Shown: positions 1-8,093 of the stretch, piece by piece
How the letters are laid out: each line of letters starts with the position of its first letter
Position numbering within the stretch: the stretch's first letter is position 1
Assembly: GCA_031296915.1 (NCBI GenBank)
Contig: JAVDPC010000016.1
Location: forward strand, 62,001-126,000
DNA length: 64,000 nucleotides
Source: Cerasicoccus frondis
GTDB lineage: Bacteria > Verrucomicrobiota > Verrucomicrobiia > Opitutales > Cerasicoccaceae
Reading direction: 5' to 3'
Program-made: the position numbers and the translations under genes
Notes under the pieces: model-generated
Seen by the model: only the letters and a program-made list of their open reading frames with translations
Told to the model about the DNA's origin: nothing
Database searches by the model: none

Positions 1-16
1 GCCCCACGCAAGTAGT

Positions 17-241
17 TTAGCTGCGACCGAGGAACAGTGCGTAGAACGCGACCGCTTCTGCGAGCGCCATACCGATGATGGACTGAACCAGGACCTTACC
101 GGATGCGCCGGGGTTGCGGCCAACGGCTTCAACAGCCTTGGTGCCAACCATGCCTACGCCGAAAGCAGCTGCCAAGCAGCCGAGTCCGCCCTGAAGGCCG
201 AGGTGAATGTCGCCAGTAATTTGTGCGATTGCTTCGATCAT
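17..241 (-). CDS. atpE: ATP synthase F0 subunit c
   Basis: This is the 74-residue proteolipid of the membrane rotor of F-type ATP synthase, which carries ions through the membrane as the c-ring turns. Two hydrophobic helices flank the polar loop GRNPGASGK (about residues 41-49). The ion-binding carboxylate is Glu62 in ALAEAVAFYA. I see no Gln in helix 1 and no Ser/Thr after Glu62, so proton rather than sodium coupling is the better guess. The gene follows atpB on the minus strand after a 100-bp spacer, and the rest of the operon should lie left of the window. Length and sequence are normal for the family. Confidence 0.97.
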   Translation of the reverse strand: MIEAIAQITGDIHLGLQGGLGCLAAAFGVGMVGTKAVEAVGRNPGASGKVLVQSIIGMALAEAVAFYALFLGRS

Positions 242-342
242 TTTAACTAGGTGTTTTTGGTGTTTCTTTTAAACCCGGCTGCCCACGCTCGTTGGTCAAT
301 GGTCCCAGCCGGGAAATTGTGTATCTATTATAGAAAGGGAAA

Positions 343-1281
343 TTAGTGGTGCTCGTCGTCGCCGTGGTTCACGATGAGGCCGATGTAAACAGCGGTCAGG
401 AGGGTGAAGACCAGCGCCTGCACGAGGCCGATCAGGATTTCGAGGAAGAAGAACGGCACCGGCACCACCCACGCGATCATGCCATGCATGCTCGTGAGCA
501 GGTTTTCGCCGCCGAAGACGTTACCAAAGAGTCGGAACGGCAAGGAGACCAGACGAGAGGCGATCGAAACGCACTCAATCAAGCCCACACCCGCAAAGAC
601 AATGAAGAGACAGAAGTAGATCGCGCCGGGGACTTCGCTCTTTTCGGCCTTGTTGCCGAAGAGGTCGTAAATCAGCAGCTTGATGCCTGCGTAACGCAGC
701 ACATACCAAATCCACGCGATGAACGAAATAATTGCCAGCGCCAGTGTGGTGTTCAGGTCGGCATTGGCGGGGCGGAAATAGTAATAGAAGTGACCAAGCA
801 CGTATTGGCCGTCCTTTGCGCGAATCACTTGGCCAGCATGCTGGGCGGCTTCGGCGGCTTCCACGCTTGCATATTCACCGTCGACAACGAAGTGACCAAA
901 CGAGCCAACGCCCGGAAGCAAGCCGCTCCAGTTGTTAATCAAGATGAAGACGAACAACGTGATCAGCAGCGGGAAGACCTTTTTGATCAGCTTTTTGCCA
1001 ATGATCGGCTCCATGATGTCGAGCACGCCCGTGAGCATGCTTTCAACCACGGCCTGCCCGCCAGAAGGAACCAGTTTGGGTGTGCCAACCAGCAGCTTAA
1101 TCCCTATGATGAGCAATATAGAGATAACCCAGCCTGTAACCATTGCATTGGTTACGGGAAGTCCGAAGACGGAAAAAAGTTCGTAGGCATACGGGCTGAC
1201 GCCACCGCCCCCTGCGGCCATCAATGGCGCAGCGGTGAGAAGGAAACCAGCTGGAAGAAGAAACTTGCGGAAATGAGCCAT
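343..1281 (-). CDS. atpB: ATP synthase F0 subunit a
   Basis: This is the stator subunit a of F-type ATP synthase, which forms the ion half-channels next to the c-ring. The 312-residue protein has an N-terminal signal-like segment, several membrane helices, and the diagnostic RLFGN segment with the essential Arg (about residue 250). A longer hydrophilic insert sits near residues 125-165. It is the first gene of the visible minus-strand operon, with atpE after it. An equally long plus-strand reading frame opposite it is a charged, unrelated shadow. No atpI-like gene is evident directly upstream. Confidence 0.97.
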   Translation of the reverse strand: MAHFRKFLLPAGFLLTAAPLMAAGGGGVSPYAYELFSVFGLPVTNAMVTGWVISILLIIGIKLLVGTPKLVPSGGQAVVESMLTGVLDIMEPIIGKKLIKKVFPLLITLFVFILINNWSGLLPGVGSFGHFVVDGEYASVEAAEAAQHAGQVIRAKDGQYVLGHFYYYFRPANADLNTTLALAIISFIAWIWYVLRYAGIKLLIYDLFGNKAEKSEVPGAIYFCLFIVFAGVGLIECVSIASRLVSLPFRLFGNVFGGENLLTSMHGMIAWVVPVPFFFLEILIGLVQALVFTLLTAVYIGLIVNHGDDEHH

Positions 1282-1447
1282 TCCGAGTGTCGGGTAAAGT
1301 CAGAGAGTGAATGAAAGGGGCCTATGAGTTGACTGAAAGCTGATAAGCGTCAACACTAGAAATTATAGGAATAACCTGTTTACCAGCATTTCTGCTCAAC
1401 GCAATCAGCGCCGCTAATCCAAGGCGGTAACCAAAAGCACCTAACAA

Positions 1448-1639
1448 ATGACTTCCCCAGTCGACATAACCGACAAGCTTTCCCGCTTCGATTCGCCCCA
1501 TACCCCGACGCACTCTGCCCAAGCCAGCAGCAATGTCTCTGAACGCAAACTCCGGGGCGATCTCTTTTCCGGCCTCGTGCTCATCCTGCTCATCACCGCC
1601 ATCGCGGCGCAGTTTGCCCTACTAGCCGCCATGGAATAA
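1448..1639 (+). CDS. Possible small single-pass membrane protein
   Basis: This is a 63-residue reading frame divergent from atpB. The N-terminal half is polar (rich in Ser, Thr, His). The C-terminal half is one hydrophobic helix, roughly residues 39-62. I recognise no family. A hairpin suited to bidirectional termination lies 60 bp after the stop, between this frame and the convergent gene to the right, which argues that something here is transcribed. No clear ribosome-binding site is visible, so the call is tentative. Confidence 0.4.
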   Translation: MTSPVDITDKLSRFDSPHTPTHSAQASSNVSERKLRGDLFSGLVLILLITAIAAQFALLAAME

Positions 1640-1698
1640 CGCCGAAAGCACGGAGCGCCAAACGCGCTCGAAAAATTTAAAACACCCGTACAGTAAAA

Positions 1699-1723
1699 CG
1701 CCCGCTGGCGGAACCAACGGGCG
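1699..1723. terminator. Bidirectional hairpin terminator
   Basis: Two 10-nt arms (CGCCCGCTGG and CCAACGGGCG, one wobble) enclose a 5-nt loop between convergent frames. On the minus strand the hairpin is followed by TTTTACTG, so it best serves the secreted-repeat gene at 1749-2627. Confidence 0.6.
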
Positions 1724-1748
1724 CTCAAAATTTGCTAACCGGCAAACT

Positions 1749-2627
1749 CTAGTCCATCGAGTCGTTACTAACCGGCCCATCGTTAATCAAGTTGCTCGGC
1801 ATGTCCGACAGGATATTTTCCGGCATGTCTTGAATGGGATTCGCTGGCATATCCTGGATCGGATTGGCGGGCATGTCCTGAATCGGGTTTGCCGGCATAT
1901 CCTGGATTGGATTCGCAGGCATGTCTTGGATTGGCGCGTAGTAGCCATCCTCACTGTATTGGCTGGCTACTGCATTGGGGTCCTTCTGATCGGTGATCGT
2001 CAGGCGCACGCTGTCAGCGCTGTTGCGGAAATCATAAAGATCTGACGTCACGGTTGAGCCGTCGTTGGAATGAACTTGGCGGCGTTCGCCCTCCTGCTCA
2101 AAGCGAATGACCATGTATCGGTCACTGAAGTCACGGCCAATCAGCGGGGTGACGTCGTAAGTTTGGACGCCAGTGCTGGAGCCCTTACGCAAAGCATTGT
2201 TTATCTGGTGAATCGGCTGACGCTGAAACTGCGCTCTCAGGCTGCGATCTGAATTGATGTCGTTCGTCGTGCCGATGTACATGATGCGAAGTGGGCGTGG
2301 CGCGCCTTCGATCTTGTCGAGGATGAAGCTCAGGAGCAGCTTGTTCTCTCCAGCGGCCTTGAGCTTCTCGCGTAAGCTGTTGGATTCCAGGTCAAAAATG
2401 GCAATGCCCTTGGCGGTCACGGTCTGCTGGAAAGTCCAGTTGATCCCCATAAGCACCAGCGAATCACCCGCTTCAAAATGTGAGTGATCGAAGCTGCCAT
2501 AGACGTCGTTAGTCTGCGGCTTACCGGTGAGCGTGTAAGTATGGGAAGCCGTTACTACGGATTCAGCGTTAAGGGAAAGTGCGCTCAGCGCGGTCAAGCA
2601 AGAGAATATAGTAAGACGTAAATTCAT
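1749..2627 (-). CDS. Secreted protein with C-terminal octapeptide repeats
   Basis: The 292-residue protein starts with a signal peptide (about residues 1-21, ending near LNAES), so it is probably exported. Residues about 22-215 form an unrecognised beta-rich region. The tail carries five copies of the octapeptide NPIQDMPA or close variants (about residues 233-272), followed by degenerate copies (NILSDMPS, NLINDGPV). The repeat is acidic and proline-containing and may be an extended spacer or a binding repeat; that is a guess. The gene is monocistronic, with a hairpin after its stop. Confidence 0.75.
   Translation of the reverse strand: MNLRLTIFSCLTALSALSLNAESVVTASHTYTLTGKPQTNDVYGSFDHSHFEAGDSLVLMGINWTFQQTVTAKGIAIFDLESNSLREKLKAAGENKLLLSFILDKIEGAPRPLRIMYIGTTNDINSDRSLRAQFQRQPIHQINNALRKGSSTGVQTYDVTPLIGRDFSDRYMVIRFEQEGERRQVHSNDGSTVTSDLYDFRNSADSVRLTITDQKDPNAVASQYSEDGYYAPIQDMPANPIQDMPANPIQDMPANPIQDMPANPIQDMPENILSDMPSNLINDGPVSNDSMD
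1822..1936 (-). repeat. Coding tandem repeat, 24-bp period
   Basis: About five 24-bp units encode NPIQDMPA. Neighbouring units differ at many third positions (for example GGCATGTC versus GGCATATC) yet keep the peptide. There are no spacers, so this is not a CRISPR array. Confidence 0.85.
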
Positions 2628-2831
2628 GACGGGTGGTACGTTAGGACTGAATTACTGTATCACCTAGGCCTCATTTTTCCCCGTGGCAATGGAAATCATT
2701 TCTCGTGAAGCCACCCAATTCCACGAAAAATACAGTAAGGCGTGCGTAAAATGGTAATTTTCACAAAATTTATTCTGGGAATAGCCTAAATAATAATGCT
2801 TTACTGCTACGCTTCATTCTTCAGAATATTG

Positions 2832-2859
2832 TTTTACAATCCACATTCCCCCGTATAGT
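2832..2859 (+). promoter_or_regulatory. Possible promoter of ptsH
   Basis: A TTTTAC box and a TATAGT box (2854-2859) are separated by 16 nt. Transcription would begin near 2866, giving a short leader for the start at 2906 and almost none for the ATG at 2870. Confidence 0.35.
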
Positions 2860-2905
2860 ATTAAGATAGATGCAGTCGCCTGATAAAGCGTCACCGGGTT
2901 CCGAG

Positions 2906-3172
2906 ATGGCTCGCGAATTTACGGTTCAGAACAAGATGGGCATACACGCCCGTCCTGCCGCGATGATTGTACGCGTGGCGAATAAATTTAACGATGTCGA
3001 CGTGTGGGTCGACAAAGACGACGAGCAAGTGAATGGGCGCAGCATTATGGGCCTGATGATGCTCGCCGCAGGCCAGGGCTCAAAGCTCAAATTCATCGCC
3101 TCAGGCCCCGGCGCCGAAGACCTCCTCAACGAACTGGCCGAACTCTTCGAACGCAAGTTCGAGGAAGCCTAG
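2906..3172 (+). CDS. ptsH: HPr phosphocarrier protein
   Basis: This is the small phosphocarrier of the PTS, or a regulatory HPr where sugar transporters are absent. The active-site His lies in GIHARPA, and a regulatory-Ser region is seen in NGRSIMGLMMLA, as in HPr proteins phosphorylated by HPr kinase. From this ATG the protein is 88 residues, the usual size. An in-frame ATG at 2870 would add 12 unconserved residues; I prefer 2906 because the family alignment begins there. No EI or EII genes are nearby, so a regulatory role is plausible but unproven. Confidence 0.93.
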   Translation: MAREFTVQNKMGIHARPAAMIVRVANKFNDVDVWVDKDDEQVNGRSIMGLMMLAAGQGSKLKFIASGPGAEDLLNELAELFERKFEEA

Positions 3173-3234
3173 GGCAACCAGCCTCCGGCTGGACCGGAGA
3201 GATTCGCGAAATGCGCAGAGAAGCATTTGCGTGT

Positions 3235-3684
3235 TCACCTTGGCCAGTCCAGACGCCAAACGCCTGCTTCCTGCACGAAGTAAAAATTACGGATTTTTTC
3301 CTGCGAGCCATCCCTCGCCTGCAGGTGGACCACGTCTTTCGTATTGCCATACGACGCCCAGTGGTAATTCAAATCGAGCATGGCAATTTCCTGACATACT
3401 CCGTTAAAGCCATCCGTCAGATACGACTGATTAACGTAGGCCACCGATCCAGCTGACCACAGCTTTTCAGCGGCCTCAAACTGCCCAGCTCTGCAGAGCT
3501 CAACGTATTGATCCACCACATCACGAGGACGGTTCCCGAGAGCATCCCGCTCAAAACGTGGCACGAGATGAAAAGTCAGCGCGAGAAAATACGCAGCTGC
3601 CAGACAGGCAATAACGCCAACAATCCTCACCCCCGCAAAAATCTTTGCCCATCCTGAAAGTGCGCTCCTGCGATTCGTCTTCAT
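3235..3684 (-). CDS. Membrane-anchored hypothetical protein
   Basis: This is a 149-residue protein with one N-terminal membrane helix (about residues 18-40) and a soluble domain beginning DVVDQYVELCRAGQFEAAEKLW. That pattern recalls NTF2-like or DUF4878-like domains outside the membrane, but the match is by eye only. It lies 3 bp behind the exonuclease gene on the same strand, so the two are probably co-transcribed. Function unknown. Confidence 0.65.
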   Translation of the reverse strand: MKTNRRSALSGWAKIFAGVRIVGVIACLAAAYFLALTFHLVPRFERDALGNRPRDVVDQYVELCRAGQFEAAEKLWSAGSVAYVNQSYLTDGFNGVCQEIAMLDLNYHWASYGNTKDVVHLQARDGSQEKIRNFYFVQEAGVWRLDWPR

Positions 3685-3687
3685 AGT

Positions 3688-4230
3688 TCAGCGTGCGACG
3701 CCGGTTTCAATGTAGCGCAGGATACGGGTGATGTTACGGGCATCGTCAATGCCACGATGGTGAACGCCTTCCAGCGATAGGCCAAGCTTATCCAAGGCCT
3801 GGTTCATGCCAAAGCGCTTTTTGACGCCCAGCTTGGTGGAAAACGCCTCCTTCAGGTTACGATGAGTTGCAAAAACCGGCATGCTCACACCGTGGTAATC
3901 GGCGTCCTGACGGAGTTGTTTCCGGTCATAGGCGCCCCAAGAGCAGAACTCGTGGTCAGGCCATTGGTTGGCCCATTCACGAAGGGCGCGAGCAGCTTCG
4001 GGAAAAGTCGGCGCCGCATCCACCTGCGCCTGAGTAATGCTGGTTAGATCGCGGCAAAAGCGTGTCAGCTGCGGATGCCGAACAGGCCGAATAAACGTTT
4101 GGAAATCAGAAACAGGTTCACCATCAGCATCCGCCATTACGGCGCCGATTTCGATAATTTCCATTTGATGGCGAGGGAAGCTGTTGCGATCACAACAGGT
4201 CGCTTCCAAGTCTATAATGAGATAGTGCAT
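3688..4230 (-). CDS. DEDDh 3'-5' exonuclease (ERI1/KapD-like)
   Basis: The 180-residue protein is a single exonuclease domain of the RNase T/DnaQ superfamily. Exo I is IIDLEATC (catalytic Asp and Glu), Exo II has the conserved Asp in SWGAYDRKQL, and Exo III is HHRGIDDARN with catalytic His and Asp. The closest resemblance is to the ERI-1/KapD group, which trims RNA 3' ends; the true substrate cannot be told from sequence. It is first in a two-gene unit with the membrane protein at 3235-3684. Confidence 0.88.
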   Translation of the reverse strand: MHYLIIDLEATCCDRNSFPRHQMEIIEIGAVMADADGEPVSDFQTFIRPVRHPQLTRFCRDLTSITQAQVDAAPTFPEAARALREWANQWPDHEFCSWGAYDRKQLRQDADYHGVSMPVFATHRNLKEAFSTKLGVKKRFGMNQALDKLGLSLEGVHHRGIDDARNITRILRYIETGVAR

Positions 4231-4543
4231 ATGGTAACAGAGGGGTTACTTAGATTGTTCCCCAAGGCACAGCGCCTCAGGCGGGATTAGCATGCTGATA
4301 TGAATGCACTTAATTCGGGCCATTAAACCCGGCCAGTTCCTTGGCGAAAATACCAATAGGCCGCATTCGCTCGATTGCCACTAACATCAGTGGCGTGCAT
4401 TGCGCCACACAACTGCGACGCCTCATATAATGCTGACAAGAATTAGTACTGATCGTGTCCGCAAAGGCGAGAAAAAAACCAGGCTATCATCAACTAAAGG
4501 ATACGTTTAGGCCAATCCCTCCGACTGGGCGCGCCCCGCTTAC
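4231..4543. other. Intergenic stretch, nothing recognised
   Basis: The 313 bp lie between the exonuclease start and the end of the PIN-domain gene. Reading the minus strand for a small antitoxin gave only frames of 15 and 38 codons with no recognisable protein. No terminator, repeat or RNA was seen. Confidence 0.5.
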
Positions 4544-4954
4544 TTAGCCATCCACGTAATCCTGCAGCATCACTGCAATTTGCGGGGCGGCCTTGACGAG
4601 TTCATACTGCGTGGTGACCAGGGGCAGATTCAGATCGTGCGCAAGGGCAAGGTATTCGCATTGATAGGCGGAGAGGCCTGTCTGCAGGGCCAGGTCGAGC
4701 ACCGACTCGTTGTCGATGTTGTATTGGCGTGGGTGCATCTTGTCGTCAGCAGCGCGGAGGACTTCCTGAGCGACCTTGGCCGCCAAGCGTCCCTCCCGCA
4801 CGTAGCGCACTACGATGTTGCGAAATTCCGAGCGCCAAATCGGAGCCGAAGCCCAGGCAGGATCACGCGCATAGGCCTCCTGTGCGAGATCGCTCATTTC
4901 GCCTGGCAATAAAAGGAAAGCCAGCGGACCTGTATCCACGATGACCATACGCAC
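4544..4954 (-). CDS. PIN-domain protein (VapC-like ribonuclease)
   Basis: The 136-residue protein has PIN-domain features: an N-terminal strand with an acidic residue (VIVDTGPLAFLL), a Glu in WRSEFRNIVV, and a late Asp in EYLALAHDLNLPLVT. PIN proteins of this size are usually toxins that cleave RNA. The gene lies 74 bp behind uvrC on the same strand, which leaves no room for the usual upstream antitoxin. I found no antitoxin downstream either. It may be an orphan or a non-toxin nuclease. Confidence 0.8.
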   Translation of the reverse strand: MRMVIVDTGPLAFLLLPGEMSDLAQEAYARDPAWASAPIWRSEFRNIVVRYVREGRLAAKVAQEVLRAADDKMHPRQYNIDNESVLDLALQTGLSAYQCEYLALAHDLNLPLVTTQYELVKAAPQIAVMLQDYVDG

Positions 4955-5028
4955 AAGGTAGGCGCTATAACCTTGATTGTCAATCGCTTCACATCACTCG
5001 GCGATGCGATTTCTCACCCTGCCCCAAC

Positions 5029-6495
5029 TCAATCCTTGCGCAGAAAGTCGTGAAGCTGCGCCGCGAGCTTTGGGCCAATGCCTGGAGCGCCCTGCAACTC
5101 CTCCACCGACGCCTGTCGCAGACGCTCAAAGCTCCGAAAATGTTCCAGCAACGCCTCCCGACGGACTGGCCCCAGGCCCTCAAATTCGTCGAGCACGCTT
5201 TCGCGGATTTTCTTACTGCGCAGCTCGGCGTTGAAGCTGTTCGCGAAGCGGTGCGCCTCGTCGCGTAGGCGCTGGAGCAGGTGTAGCGCCGGGTTAAAGT
5301 CCGGCAGGTTAATCGGCTCGCGGTCGTCCCCGAAGACGATGGTTTCCTCCCGCTTGGCGAGACCGAACAGCATGGGCGGCTCAAGCTCCAGCATCAGGAA
5401 CGCCTTCATCGCGGCGCGGACCTGCCCCACGCCGCCGTCGATCACCACAATGTCCGGAAATGGTTTTTCCTCCTCGTGCAATCGGCGGTAACGGCGGCCC
5501 ACCACCTCCTCCATCGCGCGAAAGTCGTCGTTGCCAATGAAGCTCTTGATCTTGAAGCGGCGGTAGTTCGCCTTGTCCGGCATCCCGTCGGTAAAACGGA
5601 CCATCGAGGCCACGACAAAGCTCCCGGAAATATGCGATATGTCAAAGCACTCCAAGGTTCGCGGACGGCGGCTCATGCCCAGAATTTTCTTCAGCATGTC
5701 GGCGGCCTCATCGGCTCGCGGCATCGCCAGACGGGGCTCGCGGACAAACCGGCGTTGCTGCCGCAGCGTCTTTTTAAGCGCAAACATGACGTCGCGCAGG
5801 TGGGCGGCTTTTTCAAAGCGCTGATCGGCGGCGGCTTGTTGCATTTCCGCTTCGATATCCTTGACCCATTCGCGGGTCTTGCCCTCCAGAAAAGCCAGCC
5901 CAGCCGTGACGCGATCCTGATATTCCTCGGTCGTCACGTCTTCGGTTTGCTCGTAGATCTCCGCGCGAGCGTCGTCATAAAGCCGCCAACGACCGTCCTC
6001 CAGCCGCTTGGGCTTGGCGTCGCCGAGCAGGATGCCAAAGCGCTTCCGCATTTCGGCAAGGGTCTTCCGGAGCAGTCCACTGTGCGCAAACGGCCCAAAA
6101 TACCGGGCGCCGTCCTCTAGCTTGTTGCGCGTCAGGCGGAAGCGGGGCAGCTCGTTGGACACATCCACGCGCACCATGAGGAACTGCTTATTGTCGGTAA
6201 AGTCGGTGTTGTATTTCGGCTTATACTGCTTAATCAGCTTGCCTTCCAGGAGCAGCGCCTCCTGCTCGCTGCGCACCTGAATGATGTCGAAGTCATGAAT
6301 CAAGTCGATCATCGCGGCGACCTTGGGCTGGGCGATCATCTGTTTGCGCGACGGCTGAAAATAGGTCGAAACACGCTTCTTCAAACTCTTGGCCTTGCCC
6401 ACGTAAAGCACGCCCCCGAAGCGATCCTTCATCAGGTAGACGCCCGGTCCGTTGGGCAATCGACGGACCTTTTCCTTGAGCTCGCTGGAGAACAT
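5029..6495 (-). CDS. uvrC: UvrABC excinuclease subunit C, compact form
   Basis: This is the nuclease of nucleotide-excision repair that makes both incisions beside a lesion. Domains in order: GIY-YIG (GPGVYLMKD and VLYVGKAKSL, residues about 15-95), UVR motif (about 175-210), RNase H-like nuclease (ECFDISH, VIDGGVGQVRAA, LRDEAHRFAN), and paired helix-hairpin-helix at the C-terminus. The start at 6495 gives 488 residues; the frame is open to 6564 but that extension runs through repeat DNA. It is about 120 residues shorter than E. coli UvrC. The segment between UVR and the RNase H domain is only about 30 residues, and the cysteine-rich stretch after GIY-YIG has no cysteines. The recognisable nuclease residues remain, so activity is expected. 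Confidence 0.96.
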   Translation of the reverse strand: MFSSELKEKVRRLPNGPGVYLMKDRFGGVLYVGKAKSLKKRVSTYFQPSRKQMIAQPKVAAMIDLIHDFDIIQVRSEQEALLLEGKLIKQYKPKYNTDFTDNKQFLMVRVDVSNELPRFRLTRNKLEDGARYFGPFAHSGLLRKTLAEMRKRFGILLGDAKPKRLEDGRWRLYDDARAEIYEQTEDVTTEEYQDRVTAGLAFLEGKTREWVKDIEAEMQQAAADQRFEKAAHLRDVMFALKKTLRQQRRFVREPRLAMPRADEAADMLKKILGMSRRPRTLECFDISHISGSFVVASMVRFTDGMPDKANYRRFKIKSFIGNDDFRAMEEVVGRRYRRLHEEEKPFPDIVVIDGGVGQVRAAMKAFLMLELEPPMLFGLAKREETIVFGDDREPINLPDFNPALHLLQRLRDEAHRFANSFNAELRSKKIRESVLDEFEGLGPVRREALLEHFRSFERLRQASVEELQGAPGIGPKLAAQLHDFLRKD

Positions 6496-6497
6496 GT

Positions 6498-6648
6498 GGG
6501 TTCGAAGGTTTGGAAGTTCGGAGGTTTGAAAGTTAATTGGAATGAGAAACTTTCCGTTTCGCAAACCTCCATAACTGCTTCATCACCCGCAAACGTTCAA
6601 CCCCTCAACTTTAGAACCTTCAAACTTTCCGACATTCGAACCTCAAAA
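6498..6648. repeat. Degenerate word-repeat pair in inverted orientation
   Basis: Two low-complexity segments lie between the divergent uvrC and cinA genes. The left one (6498-6535) is built of words such as GTTCGAAGG, GTTCGGAGG and TTTGAAAGTT. The right one (about 6591-6648) has the same words on the other strand (ACCTTCAAACTTTCC, CATTCGAACC). Related segments occur at 15337-15459 and 19169-19205. Confidence 0.6.
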
Positions 6649-6720
6649 ATCCCGCCACGGGTTGCAGGATGCCGATTTCTCCTTTGACTATAACCATATC
6701 TACACCCAACCAATTTCACC

Positions 6721-8058
6721 ATGTCTACGACAACCAATGTCGACCTAATCACCTTGGGTGACGAGCTCCTACTCGGCATCCGCGAAAACGGACACCTCCT
6801 CTATATCGGGGGTGAGTTGGCGCGCCATGGCCTCGCCCTCCGTCGTAATGTCAGTTGCCGCGACACCCGCGAGGAAATTATCGACGCCTTTTCGGCCAGT
6901 TGGGAGACGGCGGACATCCTCATCACCACGGGCGGCCTCGGCCCCACCAGCGACGACAACACCCGCGAAGTCATTGCCGAATTCCTCGGACTGGAGCTGG
7001 ATTTCCAGCCCGACATCGAGGCGCACATCCAGGCGCGTTTTGACCGCATTGGCCGCGTCATGTGCGAGAATAATCTCAAGCAGTGCTACTTGCCGCGCGG
7101 CGCGGAAATCATCCCCAACCCGCATGGCACGGCGCCCGGCATCTACCTGCAGCACCAAGGCAAGCGCCTCTTCATGCTCCCGGGACCAGCCTCCGAACTG
7201 CGCCCAATGTTTCACGAGCAGGTCCTGCCCCGCATTTGTGATGACGGCTTTTGCAGCCTCGAAGACGCCTACCTGCAAATCCGCACCATGGGCGTTGGCG
7301 AGAGCGCGCTCGAAATCAAACTTCAGCCCATCCTTGAGCGGCGCCCGGAAATCCACATCGCCTACTGCGCCCACCAGGGCATGGTCGATGTGCGCCTGAG
7401 CCAAGAAGGCCCGGACTCCGATTTCGCCCTGCTCCGCGCCGTCGGCGATGAATGCCGCGAAGCCCTGGGGCATGACTTCGTTTGCTTTGGCCACTGCCCG
7501 CTGGCAAAGTCGATTTTCAATTTCCTGCGCGCCCATGAGCGCACCCTCGCCGTCGCCGAGTCCTGCACCGGCGGACTCTTGGCCAATGCATTCACGGATA
7601 TCCCCGGCGCCAGCAAGGTCTTCGCGGGTGGCATCGTGTGCTACAGCAACGAGTCCAAAATGGAGCTCCTTGGCGTGCCCGAATGCATTATCCTGCAGCA
7701 TGGCGCAGTCAGCGCGGAATGCGCCGTGGCAATGGCCGATGGCGCCGCCGAGCGCCTGGGCACGGACTACGCGCTGTCGGTAACCGGCTTTGCCGGCCCC
7801 TGTGGCGGCACGCCGGAGAATCCAGTCGGCACGGTTTACATCGGCTACCACAGCCCGGTCGGCACGTGGTGCATCCGCATGGTTCACCCCGGCGAACGCG
7901 GCGCGGTCAAGGTTCGCGCCGTCAACCGCGCTTTGGACATCATGCGCCGCAAACTCCACAAATACAACCTCTCCGAAGCCCTCGTCTGCGAATGCCACGA
8001 ACTGCGCTGCGAAGCCGAGGAAGCCATCGAAGAAGAAGTCGACAACCGGCGCGTGTGA
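6721..8058 (+). CDS. cinA: CinA family protein (competence/damage-inducible; NMN deamidase-type)
   Basis: The 445-residue protein has the two CinA domains. The N-terminal MoaB/MogA-like half (about 1-170) carries LITLGDELLLG and TTGGLGPTSDDNT. The C-terminal half (about 265-425) carries AESCTGG and the SVTGFAGPCGG loop typical of NMN deamidases (PncC). Such proteins hydrolyse ADP-ribose and deamidate NMN in NAD recycling. A Glu-rich tail of about 20 residues ends the protein. It is first in a plus-strand run, 35 bp before glpD, so the two may share a transcript. Confidence 0.93.
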   Translation: MSTTTNVDLITLGDELLLGIRENGHLLYIGGELARHGLALRRNVSCRDTREEIIDAFSASWETADILITTGGLGPTSDDNTREVIAEFLGLELDFQPDIEAHIQARFDRIGRVMCENNLKQCYLPRGAEIIPNPHGTAPGIYLQHQGKRLFMLPGPASELRPMFHEQVLPRICDDGFCSLEDAYLQIRTMGVGESALEIKLQPILERRPEIHIAYCAHQGMVDVRLSQEGPDSDFALLRAVGDECREALGHDFVCFGHCPLAKSIFNFLRAHERTLAVAESCTGGLLANAFTDIPGASKVFAGGIVCYSNESKMELLGVPECIILQHGAVSAECAVAMADGAAERLGTDYALSVTGFAGPCGGTPENPVGTVYIGYHSPVGTWCIRMVHPGERGAVKVRAVNRALDIMRRKLHKYNLSEALVCECHELRCEAEEAIEEEVDNRRV

Positions 8059-8093
8059 TTTAAATGTGTTAATCTACCCTTGTTACTCCCCCC

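Noticed and set aside
346..1314. Long plus-strand reading frame (322 codons) opposite atpB
   Set aside because: It mirrors the conserved atpB gene, is highly charged with no recognisable domain, and is explained by codon bias on the other strand.
1822..1936. CRISPR-like regular repeats
   Set aside because: Units are directly contiguous, lack spacers, and encode an in-frame octapeptide.
2870..2905. Longer start for HPr
   Set aside because: The added 12 residues are not part of the family, and the likely promoter would leave almost no leader before this ATG.
4231..4543. Short antitoxin downstream of the PIN gene
   Set aside because: Frames of 15 and 38 codons on the minus strand show no antitoxin-like sequence or ribosome-binding site.
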